A stretch of DNA of 64,000 nt from Gymnopus androsaceus JB14 (Eukaryota; Basidiomycota; Agaricomycetes; Agaricales; Omphalotaceae), in NCBI GenBank assembly GCA_009733575.1, contig ML769484.1, positions 62,001-126,000 on the forward strand, read 5' to 3'. The translations under genes and the position numbers were made by a program. Position 1 is the first letter of the stretch, and the number at the start of each line of letters is the position of its first letter. Below are positions 36,301-49,010 of the stretch, in pieces. Under the pieces are notes generated by a model, which searched no databases, had not been told where the DNA came from, and saw only the letters and a program-made list of their open reading frames with translations.

Positions 36301-37371
36301 AAGCGGGTAATCCTCTTGATACCGTCGCGACAGTTCATATCTGTTGTGCTCCCATGGCAGGCGAAAAACGCGTTATCGTGGCAACTGCCACCGATGCTGG
36401 TATCATTTCTTTGTGGGATGGACAGACAGGGGATTGTATCCGTATACTGGATGAGGCATACGGACGTATCAATCAGTTGCGTGTTTCTCTCGTACCAGCT
36501 GAAAATTGTCGCTCTTGCGGGCAAATTCCGCTGGACTCGTTCCTACTTAGTTTTTCCGTGGATCATGTCGTGAGGTTCTTTAAACAATTCGTCACAGATA
36601 GCACTCGTCGATGCTCCTGCACGTCTACCAACACACTGCGCAAAAAACCTTCACGGGATAACGCAGTCGGACGTCGCTCGCGTACCAACAGCATCTCTTC
36701 TGTGGGCTCCACTTCCCCCATGCTTTCTCGAATACAAAAGTTTTCAAACTCGGACGTGTCTCCGTTTCCTGTTTCTGGACATGGTGTTCACTCGAGGCGA
36801 GCATCCGAGAAGGAATCTGGGACGGAGGACTTCGGAGACGTTTCCTCTTCAAATCGATAATGAGGACGGGGAATTACAGAGAACGATGGGTCCCCGAGAG
36901 GTCTCTCGTTTTCCTTCGCTTGTATGGCAGGATGCGTATATCGTTCATGTGGGCGATACCACCTGCGATAGAGGAGGCTGGGATATATATGATGGGAAGG
37001 TGGTTGGTATTCGACGAAAGCCGCGGACGGCTACTTCAACTTCAAGTAAAATCTCAAACACCTCTAGTGCCCTCAAGGCTCTCTCTGCACAGGGATTGTC
37101 AATAACAACTCTGGATCGATGGGAAATATGGTCATTCGATCCATGCGCAACGCTTCTCCAAAGTTCTTCATTATCCTCTATCCTAGTGCTCAATAACGAC
37201 TCGTCGGACTGGTCATCTCCACCTTCACCCTCATCATCATCTTCACGTTCTTCTCGCTATTCTATTCCTCGTTTACCATTCACTCGTGTAACACCTTTTA
37301 TAGTTACTCGTTCTCGTAGCCTTGCTGGTTTTGGAAACACACTGGGAGTATTTAATTTCATGAAGCTTTAA
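33367..37371 (+). CDS. SCP1: SCAP homologue: sterol-sensing, WD40-containing SREBP escort protein
   Basis: SCAP carries SREBP out of the ER when sterol or oxygen is low. The first recognisable exon reads YDPNSFSVLQFARTYGQRFF and has no in-frame ATG before an upstream stop, so the true start lies in an upstream exon; one option begins at 33269. After CATHQIRIILVSCVVITSLF (membrane segment 1) comes a lumenal loop, then the sterol-sensing domain: SAISVFLYLSYASFFVYVF, VAFTALVEIV, ELLPIVIVFVGAENMFNLVD and VLAVFSAGSIRQFCVFAIVV. Further membrane segments lead to a cytosolic WD40 region (GTGAGVIAVWDIRDG, ATATDAGIISLWDGQTG). Near 36855 the frame changes by +1, or a 41-bp intron with a GTTTCC donor is removed. 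The end reads FTRVTPFIV and GFGNTLGVF. Apart from that point the gene looks intact. Confidence 0.88.
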
Positions 37372-37567
37372 ATTTTGATTGTGTGCTTTCGGATTTTTTT
37401 TTTGTATCAATTGCCCATTAACTGTTATTAGTGTATGTCTACGTATATTATCATAGCGATCAAGTTTAGAATTACAGTATTTTGCAATGTTTTTTTGGGG
37501 AAGACTCCTACGTCCTGGTCCTGTGGCAGCACATTTCTACCGGGTCCCAAGGGATATTCGCCGACAT

Positions 37568-38450
37568 TTAGACTAGTAAAGATTTAAATAAACGGAGGTA
37601 TAATCCCAATGCATTAAAATACGAGCCTAGATCATAAATTCGGATTATTGAGACGACGAGAAGATCAAAAAAGAAAACATACCGATTCAGTTCCTGCAGA
37701 TTGCTGTTAAATTCTGTCATAATGTGACTGTTTAATAAGGGCTGTGGATAGTAATAATATGGCCGTGGGGAGGTTTTTGCATGTTTTACCCGACGCATAG
37801 CTTGAAAATGCGAGATGGCTGAGCGTACGAAGAGTAATACTTTGTTCCCAGGCGGAACTGAGGATGGCGCATTCTCTGTTATAAGGGTCAAGAATCTATG
37901 TAACTGAGCAATAGATTTCGTATCTTGAACAAGATCTAATTTCTCGAGAAGAGCACGTAGCACAAGCTGCGTTGGAGCTAGATGTCCTGGCCAGGAGGAT
38001 TTTAACTGTAGAATGTCAGGGTACAAGTCGACGATGAACTCCAGCATATGAAGCTCCAGGACCATTCTCGAGAATCCAGGATCTTCGCTCAATACAATCC
38101 CGAGCGCCATAAACAGCAGAAATGGGATGCGGAAGTCAGATTTTGACACTTCCATACAGGATAATCGGGTTTTATGACGCAGCCAGACCAGCGACATGAT
38201 ATGAATCCAATTGCGTGACTCTGGTGGATGGACTTTGCAATCATTATTATTCAAGAAATCAGCGTTTTGCAGAAGATACGAGACCTCACAATGAGTTTCC
38301 TTTCCCAGAATATTATTGCTGTCAGAAGTCTATATGACTCAAACGGAGTCCATTTCACCACGGCGGGTGCAAGATCCTCAAAGTTCATTGCACCGATTTT
38401 CTCCGTAATCAGACAGAAGGCTCTCGTCCGGATAGATTGAATTTATATAG
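37568..38450 (-). pseudogene. Tandem paralogue copy 1 of an unknown protein family (5'-truncated)
   Basis: The conserved segment reads FLLFMALGIVLSEDPGFSRM, VLELHMLEFIVDLYPDILQL and LVLRALLEKLDLVQDTKS, matching copy 2 (38603-39657) at most positions. Upstream in 38390-38450 the minus strand still encodes IRTRAFCLITEKIGAMNFED, parallel to copy 2 IRKRAFSLSMRIVGGMHFED. Copy 2's first exon (MSDSLETSS and so on) has no counterpart here; the homology ends about 60 bp before the MITE. The long C-terminal frame is open to 37568. I do not recognise the family; it looks alpha-helical and Leu-rich. Confidence 0.6.
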
Positions 38451-38510
38451 GCCTGCACTAGTCTAAATTAACAAAATCATGACGGTGAAAAACGAGGACA
38501 CACCGAGATA

Positions 38511-38621
38511 CACTGGCGGCCAAAATTGATGCTCCCCCCCGTGACCTACTGAATTGCCAGATCTTATTCAGTTGCCATTCAGTACCCGATTTGGGGGGAG
38601 CATCAATTTTGGCCGCCAGTG
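38511..38621. mobile_element. MITE with 29-bp perfect terminal inverted repeats and TA target duplication
   Basis: Left end 38511-38539 (begins CACTGGCGGCCAAAATTGAT) and right end 38593-38621 are exact inverted copies over 29 bp. TA dinucleotides flank the element at 38509-38510 and 38622-38623. The 111-bp element has a 53-bp centre and no coding capacity. TA target choice and a CACTG-like tip fit non-autonomous Tc1/mariner relatives, by analogy. Perfect ends imply recent insertion or excellent conservation. It sits between the two tandem gene copies, and its right end forms the 3' end of the copy 2 reading frame. Confidence 0.92.
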
Positions 38622-39657
38622 TAGTTCCAACTAATTATTGTAGGAATAATCCAAAAGCTCCCAAGCATGGAATTTGGACCGAATTTCCATATTGATGGTA
38701 GCTTCAATTTGATCCAGGCGTTGAACTTTTTGAAAATATGAAAGAGTTGAATGTATGAAGGGTAGTGATGATGGTATCGGGGAATCAGCAGATGACGATG
38801 TACTACTGTGGTGGTAACAGGTAGTACTAAGATTTGGTGTAATCGCTCAACGGACGACATATCCTTCACAGCATCCAATTTTTCGAGCAAGGCGGACAGC
38901 ACAAGTTGCGCTGGAGCTGAAATGCTCTTGCCAGTAGTATGATTTCGGCTCCAGAATGTCAGAGTACATGTTGACGATGAACTCCAGCATATGGAGCTCA
39001 ATAACCATTCTCGAAAATGTTGAATTTCCGCTCAATGCGATTGCGAGCGCCATATACAACAGAAAAGGAATGTAGAATTGTTTTTCTGATGATGGCTCTA
39101 CATAGGATAATCCGGTCTTGTACGCACTAGCAGGTATGGTATGCATCCGATGGCGCCAATCTGGTGTTGACGTTAAAAGAAAGCACAACGTTCGCAAACG
39201 ATTCCTGCTCACCTCAAGCATGACATCATCTCCTTTGGAAGATCATAAGCCAATGACACGTCCCAGTCGACTGTTGCGGCTGCAAGATCTTCAAAGTGCA
39301 TTCCTCCTACTATCCTCATACTTAGACTGAAAGCCCGTTTCCGAATAAACAGGGGATATTCAGACCTAACGCAGTCTCATTAAATCATGATGTTAGATAT
39401 TGAAAGAGAGGGACGAACCGATATGCCTCCAGCAAATCGCTGTCACAAACAGACTTCAAAGTCTTGGAATCGGTGGGCCTGTTCAATTTGCGTCCGTGAA
39501 TTGCTTCGACCTCGTTCAACCGACGAAGCATCACTATGACGTTCAATCCTCGCACAGCTACAGTTCCTAACCGTTTGATTGCTTTCCCAGTAGTGGCACC
39601 GAGCCCTAGAATAGTGGAAGTGGTGAAGATACTGCTAGTTTCCAAGGAGTCACTCAT
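38603..39657 (-). pseudogene. Tandem paralogue copy 2 of an unknown protein family (frameshifted)
   Basis: Exon 1 starts at 39657 (MSDSLETSSIFTTSTILGLG) and ends in LLEAY. It is spliced to SEYPLFIRKRAFSLSMRIVG, then GMHFEDLAAATVDWD. A further intron joins RLRTLCFLLTSTPDWR, FLLYMALAIALSGNSTFSRM and VIELHMLEFIVNMYSDILEP. Compared with copy 1 there is one extra base near 38920. After it the other frame continues with LVLSALLEKLDAVKDM and runs into the MITE, whose terminal repeat supplies the last codons (YTGGQN) and the stop. Function unknown. Neither copy can be called intact. Confidence 0.6.
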
Positions 39658-40329
39658 TGTTGGGAATGAAAACTTCAATGATGAGCAAAAAAACCATTTT
39701 GACCGTAGTTACTGTAAGAATGGTGGCGGAGTTAAATTGTGATGCAAAGATTGTATCTGTTTAGTGCTAAGAGCCCAGTACGACGATTATAAATCGCGTT
39801 GCTTAACAGAAACGAGTCAGCCAAATTAAATAATGCCCGCCGCTTGGATCATTTTAGGAATCTGCTTGATTGCCTATGGACCGTCGTAAGTCCTTGGAAG
39901 GAGCATGATCTCTTTTGGAAGCCATCATTGTTAAAACGATGATCATCGACACAAGGAAAGCTTCGGGTTTCATCGTAAATTCAACGCCCACAGGGGTAGC
40001 TCTTGACTCGCGGGAAACTGGGCACCCTTCTTTCAAGTTTCGAAACGTGTCAAATTCTTCTAAACAACTTTCCCCACAATAATTTGTCCATTGACGGACT
40101 TAGTGTACCATAAAAGCTCGCTTACTCGAAGAGGCGTCTCGGTAGATGTAAAAACAAAGACTAACAGACACGAATCTTGATGCGATTGCCAGTGCTAATT
40201 TCGGATTTCCAAAGGTTGATATGTCTCGCTTTGACCTTAACGTTAACCACGTGTCTGATCAACGGCATATATAGCGCGTTACCTACTACCTTTACCATCA
40301 TATGCGCTTTTTGAATCTCACTGACTGCG
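39658..40329. other. Intergenic, divergent promoter region
   Basis: No gene is supported. A TATA-like ATATATAG occurs near 40266-40274, suitably placed for the plus-strand phospholipase gene that follows. Short ORFs here are unconvincing. Confidence 0.45.
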
Positions 40330-41759
40330 ATGTTTTTTGCTCTTATCCCCAGCCCAACTTGAGCGACACCATAGTCTTATTGTCCGGCGTACCCATCTAG
40401 TCACCTTGCCCGTTCACTGCTCCCATTTGTTGTTACACAGTTCCAAGGAATCCAATTCGATTACGACGCCTGAAAGCTTCAAATTAAAGCTCTCGCTATC
40501 TCTAGGCGCATCATGGCGAGCAGTAAAGGTGCCGCTGGACTGTCAGTGGAAGATATATGCAACCCGGGTATACAGCTAAAGTGTGTATTCTAATACGAGG
40601 CATGCTGATCGAATTAGTCTAGGGATGAGTATCAGTTTACAATCTTCCCAAAGAGAAATCTGGCCGGATTTCTGTCTGAAATGCCGGATGCAGCTTCACT
40701 TTACTCTCTTATGCTACCGGGAACACATGATACGTACGTGCCCATTTGATGCGCCCTTGACTTTGAAGCCTGATATGTATCCAGCATGGCATTCTACGGA
40801 TGGATAATATCTCAATGCCAGTCCATTGAAACTCCACTAGACCTTCAGCTGCGAAATGGCATCCGAGTCTTGGACATTAGACTCGCCGTCATTGAAGGTC
40901 AACTCATTGCTTACCATGGTATCTATCCCGAGAAAACTCCATTTCAAGAGATACTGTTACGGTATACGCATTTCTCAATTCGCCTGTCTCTTGTAGAGAA
41001 ACCCTCGTCATGTCAATAAAGCAAGAAGACTACAACACTACTCCGCTGCCGCTCTTTTCACGCCTTGTAAGAGAGGAGTTTGCTGCAGCTCCGGGAGGCA
41101 TGGACATCCTCTTTCTGGAGAACCGGATACCGAAACTTGGCGAAGTAAGAGGGAAGGTGATCTTACTCAGTAGGTTTGGTGGAAATGGCGCGGAATGGGA
41201 GAATGGATTGGAAGGTCTCGGTATACATCCTACGACATGGCCTGATAGCGAGAAGGAAGGCTTTACATGGGAATGTAAAGACGTTCATGTCCGGACGCAT
41301 GATTGGTATGTTTTTCTCGCTTTCTTTCCTATGTATGGTTAATTAATCCTGTAGCCCTACAGGTACGCAATTCCTTCTTTCCTCTATATCCCAGAAAAGG
41401 TCTCGCTAGCGACAAATTTCCTACTTCCTCCGCCAAATGATGACATTCGCCCAACACTATCAATTGTATACACATCGGCGGCTTCGTTTCCTCTTGCAGC
41501 ACCGAAGACTGTCGCTCAGGGTTTTGGGTGGCCAAAATGGGGCCTGGGTGTCGAGGGAGTCAACAGCCGAGTTGGAAAGTGGGTTCTTGACGCATTGAGT
41601 GGGGATTCAGACAAATGTATGGACATGGAAAAACCACGCGAACCGCGTTTGCGTGGTTGGGTGCTTATGGATTTCTATGATCGTCCTGAGCATTCTTTGG
41701 TGGATCTCCTAGTTGAATGCAACTTTAGAGGCCGTCGAAGCGGCGAGGAGGGCTGGTGA
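40330..41759 (+). CDS. PI-PLC X-domain phosphodiesterase (phospholipase C-like)
   Basis: The catalytic start is FLSEMPDAASLYSLMLPGTHDT, where the His of PGTHDT is the first catalytic His of the X domain. It is spliced at about 40732-40783 to MAFYGWIISQCQS, then LDLQLRNGIRVLDIRLAV and LIAYHGIYPE with the second His. Later parts read ENRIPKLGEVRGKVILLSRF, a C-terminal block ending FYDRPEHSLVDLLVECNF, and the stop at 41757-41759. An upstream exon carries FKLKLSLSLGASWRAVKVPL and is joined by an intron ending in CTAG at about 40619. The true start is uncertain, because the frame has no good ATG near 40330; a short 5' intron is likely. No signal peptide or GPI signal is seen. Such fungal proteins usually lack the calcium-dependent Y domain. 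Confidence 0.72.
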
Positions 41760-42335
41760 CGGGCTAGCCTCTCCGTCGGATAGATAATCTTATTTTTCTA
41801 ATTCAGCTTGCTACGGGAGACAATCATACGGTATACCTGATCTATACAACTTGAACTTCCGGTACCAGGCTGTCTGAACTTTGGATTATGTTAAAGCTCA
41901 AGGTTAAGTGTGGAAGCTCAGTGAAGCCATGCGAGGCTATCCGCAATCTCCGGCCCCATTCGGATATCGTGGCTCTCGAATTCAGTATCCATAACTTGAG
42001 CGGGTACGGCAAGGGGACGGAGTACGAATCCTTCCGTCATTCATCACGCGAGTTGCGCGCTTATCGACTAATACGCTTACCGATACGCGTTCACTGTCAG
42101 CCATACGGAAAAGGTACTAAACCGTGATTTGCTTTCAAATCCTTATATCTTCCTTTGCGAACTCTGGCGTACCGTGCTTTCCTCCCCCTTCATCGAGCTG
42201 CAAGGCTGTCGCAGTGTTCCAGTCCAAATACAAGGTTATCTCAGGTATGAATGCTCTTTCTTGAGTCTTGACCAATGATGGTACCTAATAATTACCAAGA
42301 TTGCTCGAGCTTTCACCACCTCATCCTCAGTAGCG
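41760..42335. other. Intergenic, promoter of glutathione reductase
   Basis: A 576-bp spacer. The ORF 41888-42127 has no recognised motif and I treat it as chance. No repeats or RNA genes seen. Confidence 0.45.
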
Positions 42336-44061
<1,726 letters not shown>

Positions 44062-44149
44062 ATCAACGCTTAACTAGCCCTTTTAGTTAATATCTTACTC
44101 CCAGTTCCATGTCGTATCGAAAGAAAAGTGTATAACTATTAGCATTCAA

Positions 44150-46256
44150 CTATACTAAAGATGACTGTATCCAGGCTGCAAAATCACCTTCAGCCGGCGG
44201 CCATATTACGGACGTGATGTCTGTAATCTCCTGTATTGCTCTCGTAGAGGCAATGAATTCGTCTATAGCTTCCACAGTACCAGTTCGATCTATCCATGAG
44301 AATCCAAAAAGGTTTAATCCACTTCGTAGTCTGCAAGCAGATACTCTTTCAGTGCGAAGTTCAAGTAAGAGTCTCCATTACAGGCACTCACCGTTCTAAA
44401 GCCTCTACTCGTTGCGCCAAGGTGAGGTCCAAGACATCGGCGTCTTCGAGCAGGAACCTGGCCCATTTGTTGAGATTACTGAAATTTACATGGGTTATAC
44501 GCGAAATCCCAGGGACCTCCATGAGCGCTGCTGCAATCTTCAACACAGCGTGTGAGGTCATGGATCTGACTTGTCCATACAACAGGTCAATACGTGCTTG
44601 CATTCGAAGCATGCCTCCGTTGGAGCTTTCTTCTCCGAGAGAAACTCGGATGAGCTCTCGACGCCGCTTGAGTTCCTCGAAAAGTAAAAGGACCAAAGCT
44701 CCATATCCATTCAGAAGAGGATATACACAGAGTCGCATGTATTGGAAGAGCTCTTCCTCAATGGTGTATAACGCAACTTTTCCATTTGTTCAACACCAGC
44801 AGCGACGCATGTATGCAGGAGGTCGAGTTCATTGAGTTGAGAGATTAGCTTTGCCTCGTCGAGGGGACGTCTCTGAGCGAATTCTGTTTAATCAAAAATT
44901 ATTGCGTTTTTAAAACTTTGAGGGTGTAAGTCACATACTTCCTGTGAAACATTCTGAAATCTGTCGTGATAAACGGATCATATGGAAGGTCACTGAAGAG
45001 ACATTTACTTGTGTGCTTCAAAGGGAAAGAAGATTTACGCACTGGGACGCATGACACTGGATAAAGGTAGACACGACTCAGAGGATAAGATACGCAGGAC
45101 CTCTTGCAAAGAACAAGGATCTTCTCCACAGATCAAGCGCTCATCGTGCTGAGTAAAAGGTATTGTACTGCCGGTGGTCACTGAGCATAGTGCACTTCTC
45201 ATCTTGGAATAAAAGATCAATAAACGGTTTGGGCTCTAAAGCAAGACATAACTCACAAGAAAGGCGCTATATATAGTTTGCGTTGTTGGGTCAAGCGAAT
45301 AAACTTCGTCGCTGATATCACGAAGATGGTGGATGTAACCAGCAGAATAGGCATTCCCTCCCTTGCCTGACGCACCTGCAGTACAGAAATCAATGCCATA
45401 ACAAGGAGAAGAGAAACTAATCCGCACGGTACTCCAAAAACTCAAGCAATTCCAATGAAGCGGCATTAGAGACACAAGGCATAATCATAACTCCTTCATG
45501 CTGAGCCAACCAAACGGCTTCTGCTCTTAATTGTTCACAGATACCGTCTCTTCTTTGACCAAATTCGCGACAATCCAACAAGCGTGTGTTGGGAGGGGCC
45601 TTCTCAAATAGCTCAGGGATATTGCGTGCTGGACCAATAATGTGTGCGCTTTCACTGATACGAGCTGTAACTGCAATTACACAGTGGGCAAACACACGAA
45701 GTTGGGGCGGTAGATTAGGTAGATGCCATGAGCAACGGTTTAAGGAAGATTCAAGGGCGCCGATGGGTAGGAGAGGATGATAGGAATAAGGTAACAAGCG
45801 AAATTCTGTCTTCCAAAGTCAATTCAGGCTGTATATTTCCTTTGAACGGGCTTCACCTTGAAATAGCTGTTTGATGAGCGACGGAGGAAGATCCAAACTT
45901 GACACATTGGGCAATAAGCTGGGTTCTTTCCATATTGATAGGACGTCTATGTAAGGAGAACTTAAATGTGTATCGGAGTGGTAGGCTCAGAGGACTCGGA
46001 GCTTCTGAGGATATGCGATTGTGCTAGTTCGGTTTTCAGTTGAGCCCTGGTTCTTCGTTTCCGGCGCACAACAGGCGTGGTTTTACAACTGTAGAGTTCT
46101 TTCAGACTAATTGACAGATTACAAGCACAATACTCACATTACGCCCTTTTCTAAACAGCGAGGGCACGATCCAATCTGTTGAGGGTGGCAGATAACGCGT
46201 TTGTGCTTGCAGTAGTCGCAGGCAGGCAGCTTTTTGTGGGAGATGCTGTCGGTCAT
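44150..46256 (-). CDS. Zn2Cys6 transcription factor
   Basis: From M at 46256: MTDSISHKKLPACDYCKHKR, then VICHPQQIGSCPRCLEKGV-IC across an intron. This gives CX2CX6CX7CX2CX6C, the fungal binuclear zinc cluster. It is followed by a basic linker (KTTPVVRRKRRTRAQLK). The regulatory half includes LPIGALESSLNRCSWHLPNL, VFAHCVIAVTARISESAHII, FGQRRDGICEQLRAEAVWLA and NAASLELLEFLEYR, then LVLLLFEELKRRREL and FLLEDADVLDLTLAQRVEAL. The last exon ends GLNLFGFSWIDRTGTVEAID with a stop at 44150. Several short introns interrupt it. It is likely a nuclear DNA-binding regulator with unknown targets. It starts 125 bp from Rad1 on the other strand, so the two share a promoter region. Confidence 0.82.
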
Positions 46257-46381
46257 TGTGGAAACAGATTGCAAGAGTACAAGAGTTTTCTACAGCTTTT
46301 AATTGCATTGCCACGGGCGCTTGGTTACTACACGCGCCACCAACGCGTCTTCGCTCTATCAACTTGATCTCAACCATCGAA

Positions 46382-47980
46382 ATGTCTCAAGTCGAAAGCT
46401 TGCCGGTAAGTGCCAATATTTCTACAACATTTTTGAATCACTAACCTGAGAACCAGACTCTAAAAGCATCTGTGCACGACGTTAGATATTTCTGCGCTCT
46501 TTTGCGCGGTGTAAATTTCGCCAATGTTAGCACTCGTTTCTCGCAGATTAATAGTCTCAACGATGTCAATATCTTATCATGTCTTGTATGTGTGGCTTTA
46601 AGAGAGCTACTGTGCTCGTCACGCAGCGGGGCCTAGTCGTAGTCGTCGAAGAGGCTCGCACACTTCTAGGTGAGCAAGAAACTTTTTCTTTCTTTATCAT
46701 GTCTTGAATTCTTCACAGGAAAAGCGTACATTTTCGCGGACGTTTTCGACGAGTTCACTTTCAATGCAGACATTCCTGAAGCACAACCATCGCAATCACA
46801 GCAAGCAGAAGTACCCGATTCTATTTTCGAAATCCCCCTCAATCTTTTTCTAGAGTGTCTTAATATATTTGGGACAGCAGGTGGATCGGCTTCCAACAAG
46901 TCGGGAAAATACAAGGCTTGGAAGAAACCCGGTGAAGAATCTGATGATAATGAGAGCAACGAAGCAGAAGGTGATCAGGAAGGACGCGGCGGTAACAAGC
47001 AAGCAAAGGCTGGTGCGGGGCGATTGGAACAGTTCTTTAGCGGCTCTGATCGAAAGACGAGCATGCGTTTAACATATATAGGTCCAGGTCATCCCTTGAC
47101 CTTGATTGTGTGAGTTGGCAGCCACTTCAATCGAGGATGTTCTCTGAACCATTGACAGTGCAGAAGACGCCTCTGGCCCTACTACAACTTGCGAGATCGC
47201 CACTTTTGATGCAGAACCTCATCTCGAGCTACCTTTTGACTCCGAGCAAATGTATGGTTTCTTTCTCTTGCCGCACCGTTTTTACTCATGCCTTTCGAAG
47301 GGTGCTGAAGATAATTCTCAAAGTACGTGTTGTTCTTCAAAGGATTTGACAAATTAGAAGATTGTATTGGCAGTCATCGTGGCTTCGAGACGCTTTATCG
47401 GAACTCGATCCATCCTACGACAAACTCACATTCATCGGGAATCCTCCAGGAGTTCCAGAACCTGGTGCTCAAACAGCCAGAGAGCGACAAAGAGCACGTC
47501 TACAAGCTAAACCGATTCTTCGCATCGAGGCCACAGGAACATTTGGCAACACTCAAGTAAGTACGATATGCGTGCTTACATCCGGCTTGTTGATTTGTCC
47601 TCTTATAGATGGACTATCCAAATGACCGCGATGTTTTGGAATCCTTTGAATGTGTGAAGCCGGTCAGCTTTAGGTTTGTTCCTCCTCACTTCATCTGTCG
47701 ATTATTCTGCTAACAGAAACTCTGACAGCTATCGTTTCTCTCATATTTCTCGCACCGTGCGAGCTCTGCAAACCTCAGTCAAAACCTCTCTACGAATTGA
47801 TAGCGAGGGTCTTCTAAGTTTGCAGTTCCTCATGCCTTCGCCGACGTCGCGAATGAATCCAAGTGGATCAAATGATACCTCGAATTTCATTGAATTTTGT
47901 GTACGTTTTTTTTTGCCTTATTCTGTGGGGTCGAAGCTTAATTTTTATAGTGTCTGGCACTGGAGGACGAGCTAGTATAA
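46382..47980 (+). CDS. RAD1: DNA-damage checkpoint clamp subunit Rad1 (9-1-1 complex)
   Basis: Rad1 forms the PCNA-like Rad9-Hus1-Rad1 ring loaded at damaged DNA. M at 46382 gives MSQVESLP, spliced to TLKASVHDVRYFCALLRGVN, then (intron) RATVLVTQRGLVVVVEEART and KAYIFADVFDEFTF, the family signature. Next come FEIPLNLFLECLNIFGTA, an insert rich in Glu, Gly and Lys (about residues 130-175), SMRLTYIGPGHPLTLIV, CEIATFDAEPHLELPF, SWLRDALSELDPSYDKL and LRIEATGTFGNTQMDYPND. The C-terminal sheet reads YRFSHISRTVRALQTSVKTS and SLQFLMPSP, ending CLALEDELV. The charged insert is longer than in yeast homologues. All introns keep frame; the gene looks functional. Confidence 0.88.
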
Positions 47981-48302
47981 TGTACGCCTATACCAAAATT
48001 ATCATAATATGTATGTACAGTACCAAGACGGCCTTTTGACAAATATGCTCAGCTTCGAGGTGAGGGAAGAGACACTAGGCTCATGCAATGTTATTGTCCG
48101 ATGAATGGTTGTGCAAAAATAACGAATGAATGACTGAGATTCCACAGCTACTAATTTGGTACTACATTAATCCAAATAGTACATAAGTAAAGGCTATTAT
48201 TTTACTATCAATACTACCCCCAGGTCTTGTAAGCACTGACGAATTGAGACTGCCAGTTATGTAGAATGAGTGAGACAGGAAGTATACGCATCGGCCTAGT
48301 TA
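47981..48302. other. Short intergenic region between convergent 3' ends
   Basis: AT-rich DNA between the Rad1 stop and the stop of the secreted protein gene; nothing else seen. Confidence 0.5.
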
Positions 48303-48925
48303 TTAGGCCTGGGTAACAGAAACGGGCCACTCTACATTCCCAATGACCAAAGTTTCACTGTCGGTTTGAGGAGCGTACGTGGTGGCGAGGACAACCTCGT
48401 ACTGTGCATCGGGGTTGAGGGTAAACTCGGCGTAATTAGGATCGAACTGTGGAATTATAAGTACTCTTTCAGCACGGCTATAAGGGCAGTTCAAGTAAAT
48501 AAGAACCTACAGTGACGGTGAACGAGTCAGTCGTTCCGGATGGTGCGTTGCGGCGCGCAAAGTACACGGGAGGCTGGTGGCTAAGTGCAGAAGTCCGGTT
48601 CAGAACGTCAGCAAACTCTCATCCTTGATACGCATTACTCACCCAGTGTTATTAGAAACAGGAACGACCAACGTGTAATCCGTATAAACTGGAGTAATTT
48701 CGAAAAAGAACGAGCAAGTAAAGTCTGCTTTGAAAGTCACTTCCTAATCATCAGACGATCGTCAGCAAATAGATGGTCATTTGGTTTCTCGATGTTCACC
48801 TGTCCAAGAACAATTGGCTCAGGTGAAATAGTGAGAACGCCAAAACGCTCTGCTTCAGAGCAGGCCTGGGCATATGCTGATCCAATGGCGAAGGTGGCAG
48901 AGGCAAAGAGGGTTTTGAAGAACAT
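48303..48925 (-). CDS. Small secreted protein of unknown function
   Basis: The signal peptide is MFFKTLFASATFAIGSAYAQ, followed by ACSEAERFGVLTISPEPIVL. Introns join GQ to EVTFKADFTCSFFFEITPVY, TDYTLVVPVSNNTG, QPPVYFARRNAPSGTTDSFT, FDPNYAEFTLNPDAQYEVVL and finally NVEWPVSVTQA. The mature length is about 130-140 residues, beta-rich, with two cysteines and an NNT sequon. It resembles agaricomycete small secreted proteins in layout, but I cannot name a family. The frame is clean through four exons. Confidence 0.68.
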
Positions 48926-49002
48926 GATTGGTGATTGTTCTAGCGAAAAGTGAAGTCAAGCTAAAGAAGAATGAAGCTGAAATCTAGTGGCCTTCGCATG
49001 GC

Positions 49003-49010
49003 CTTTTATA
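49003..49010 (-). promoter_or_regulatory. TATA box of the secreted protein gene
   Basis: The minus strand reads TATAAAAG about 80 bp upstream of the ATG at 48925, the expected distance. The assignment is inferred from motif and position. Confidence 0.5.

Noticed and set aside
44296..44835. Plus-strand ORF of 179 codons
   Set aside because: It is the antisense shadow of the Zn2Cys6 gene, whose frame is supported by family motifs and splicing.
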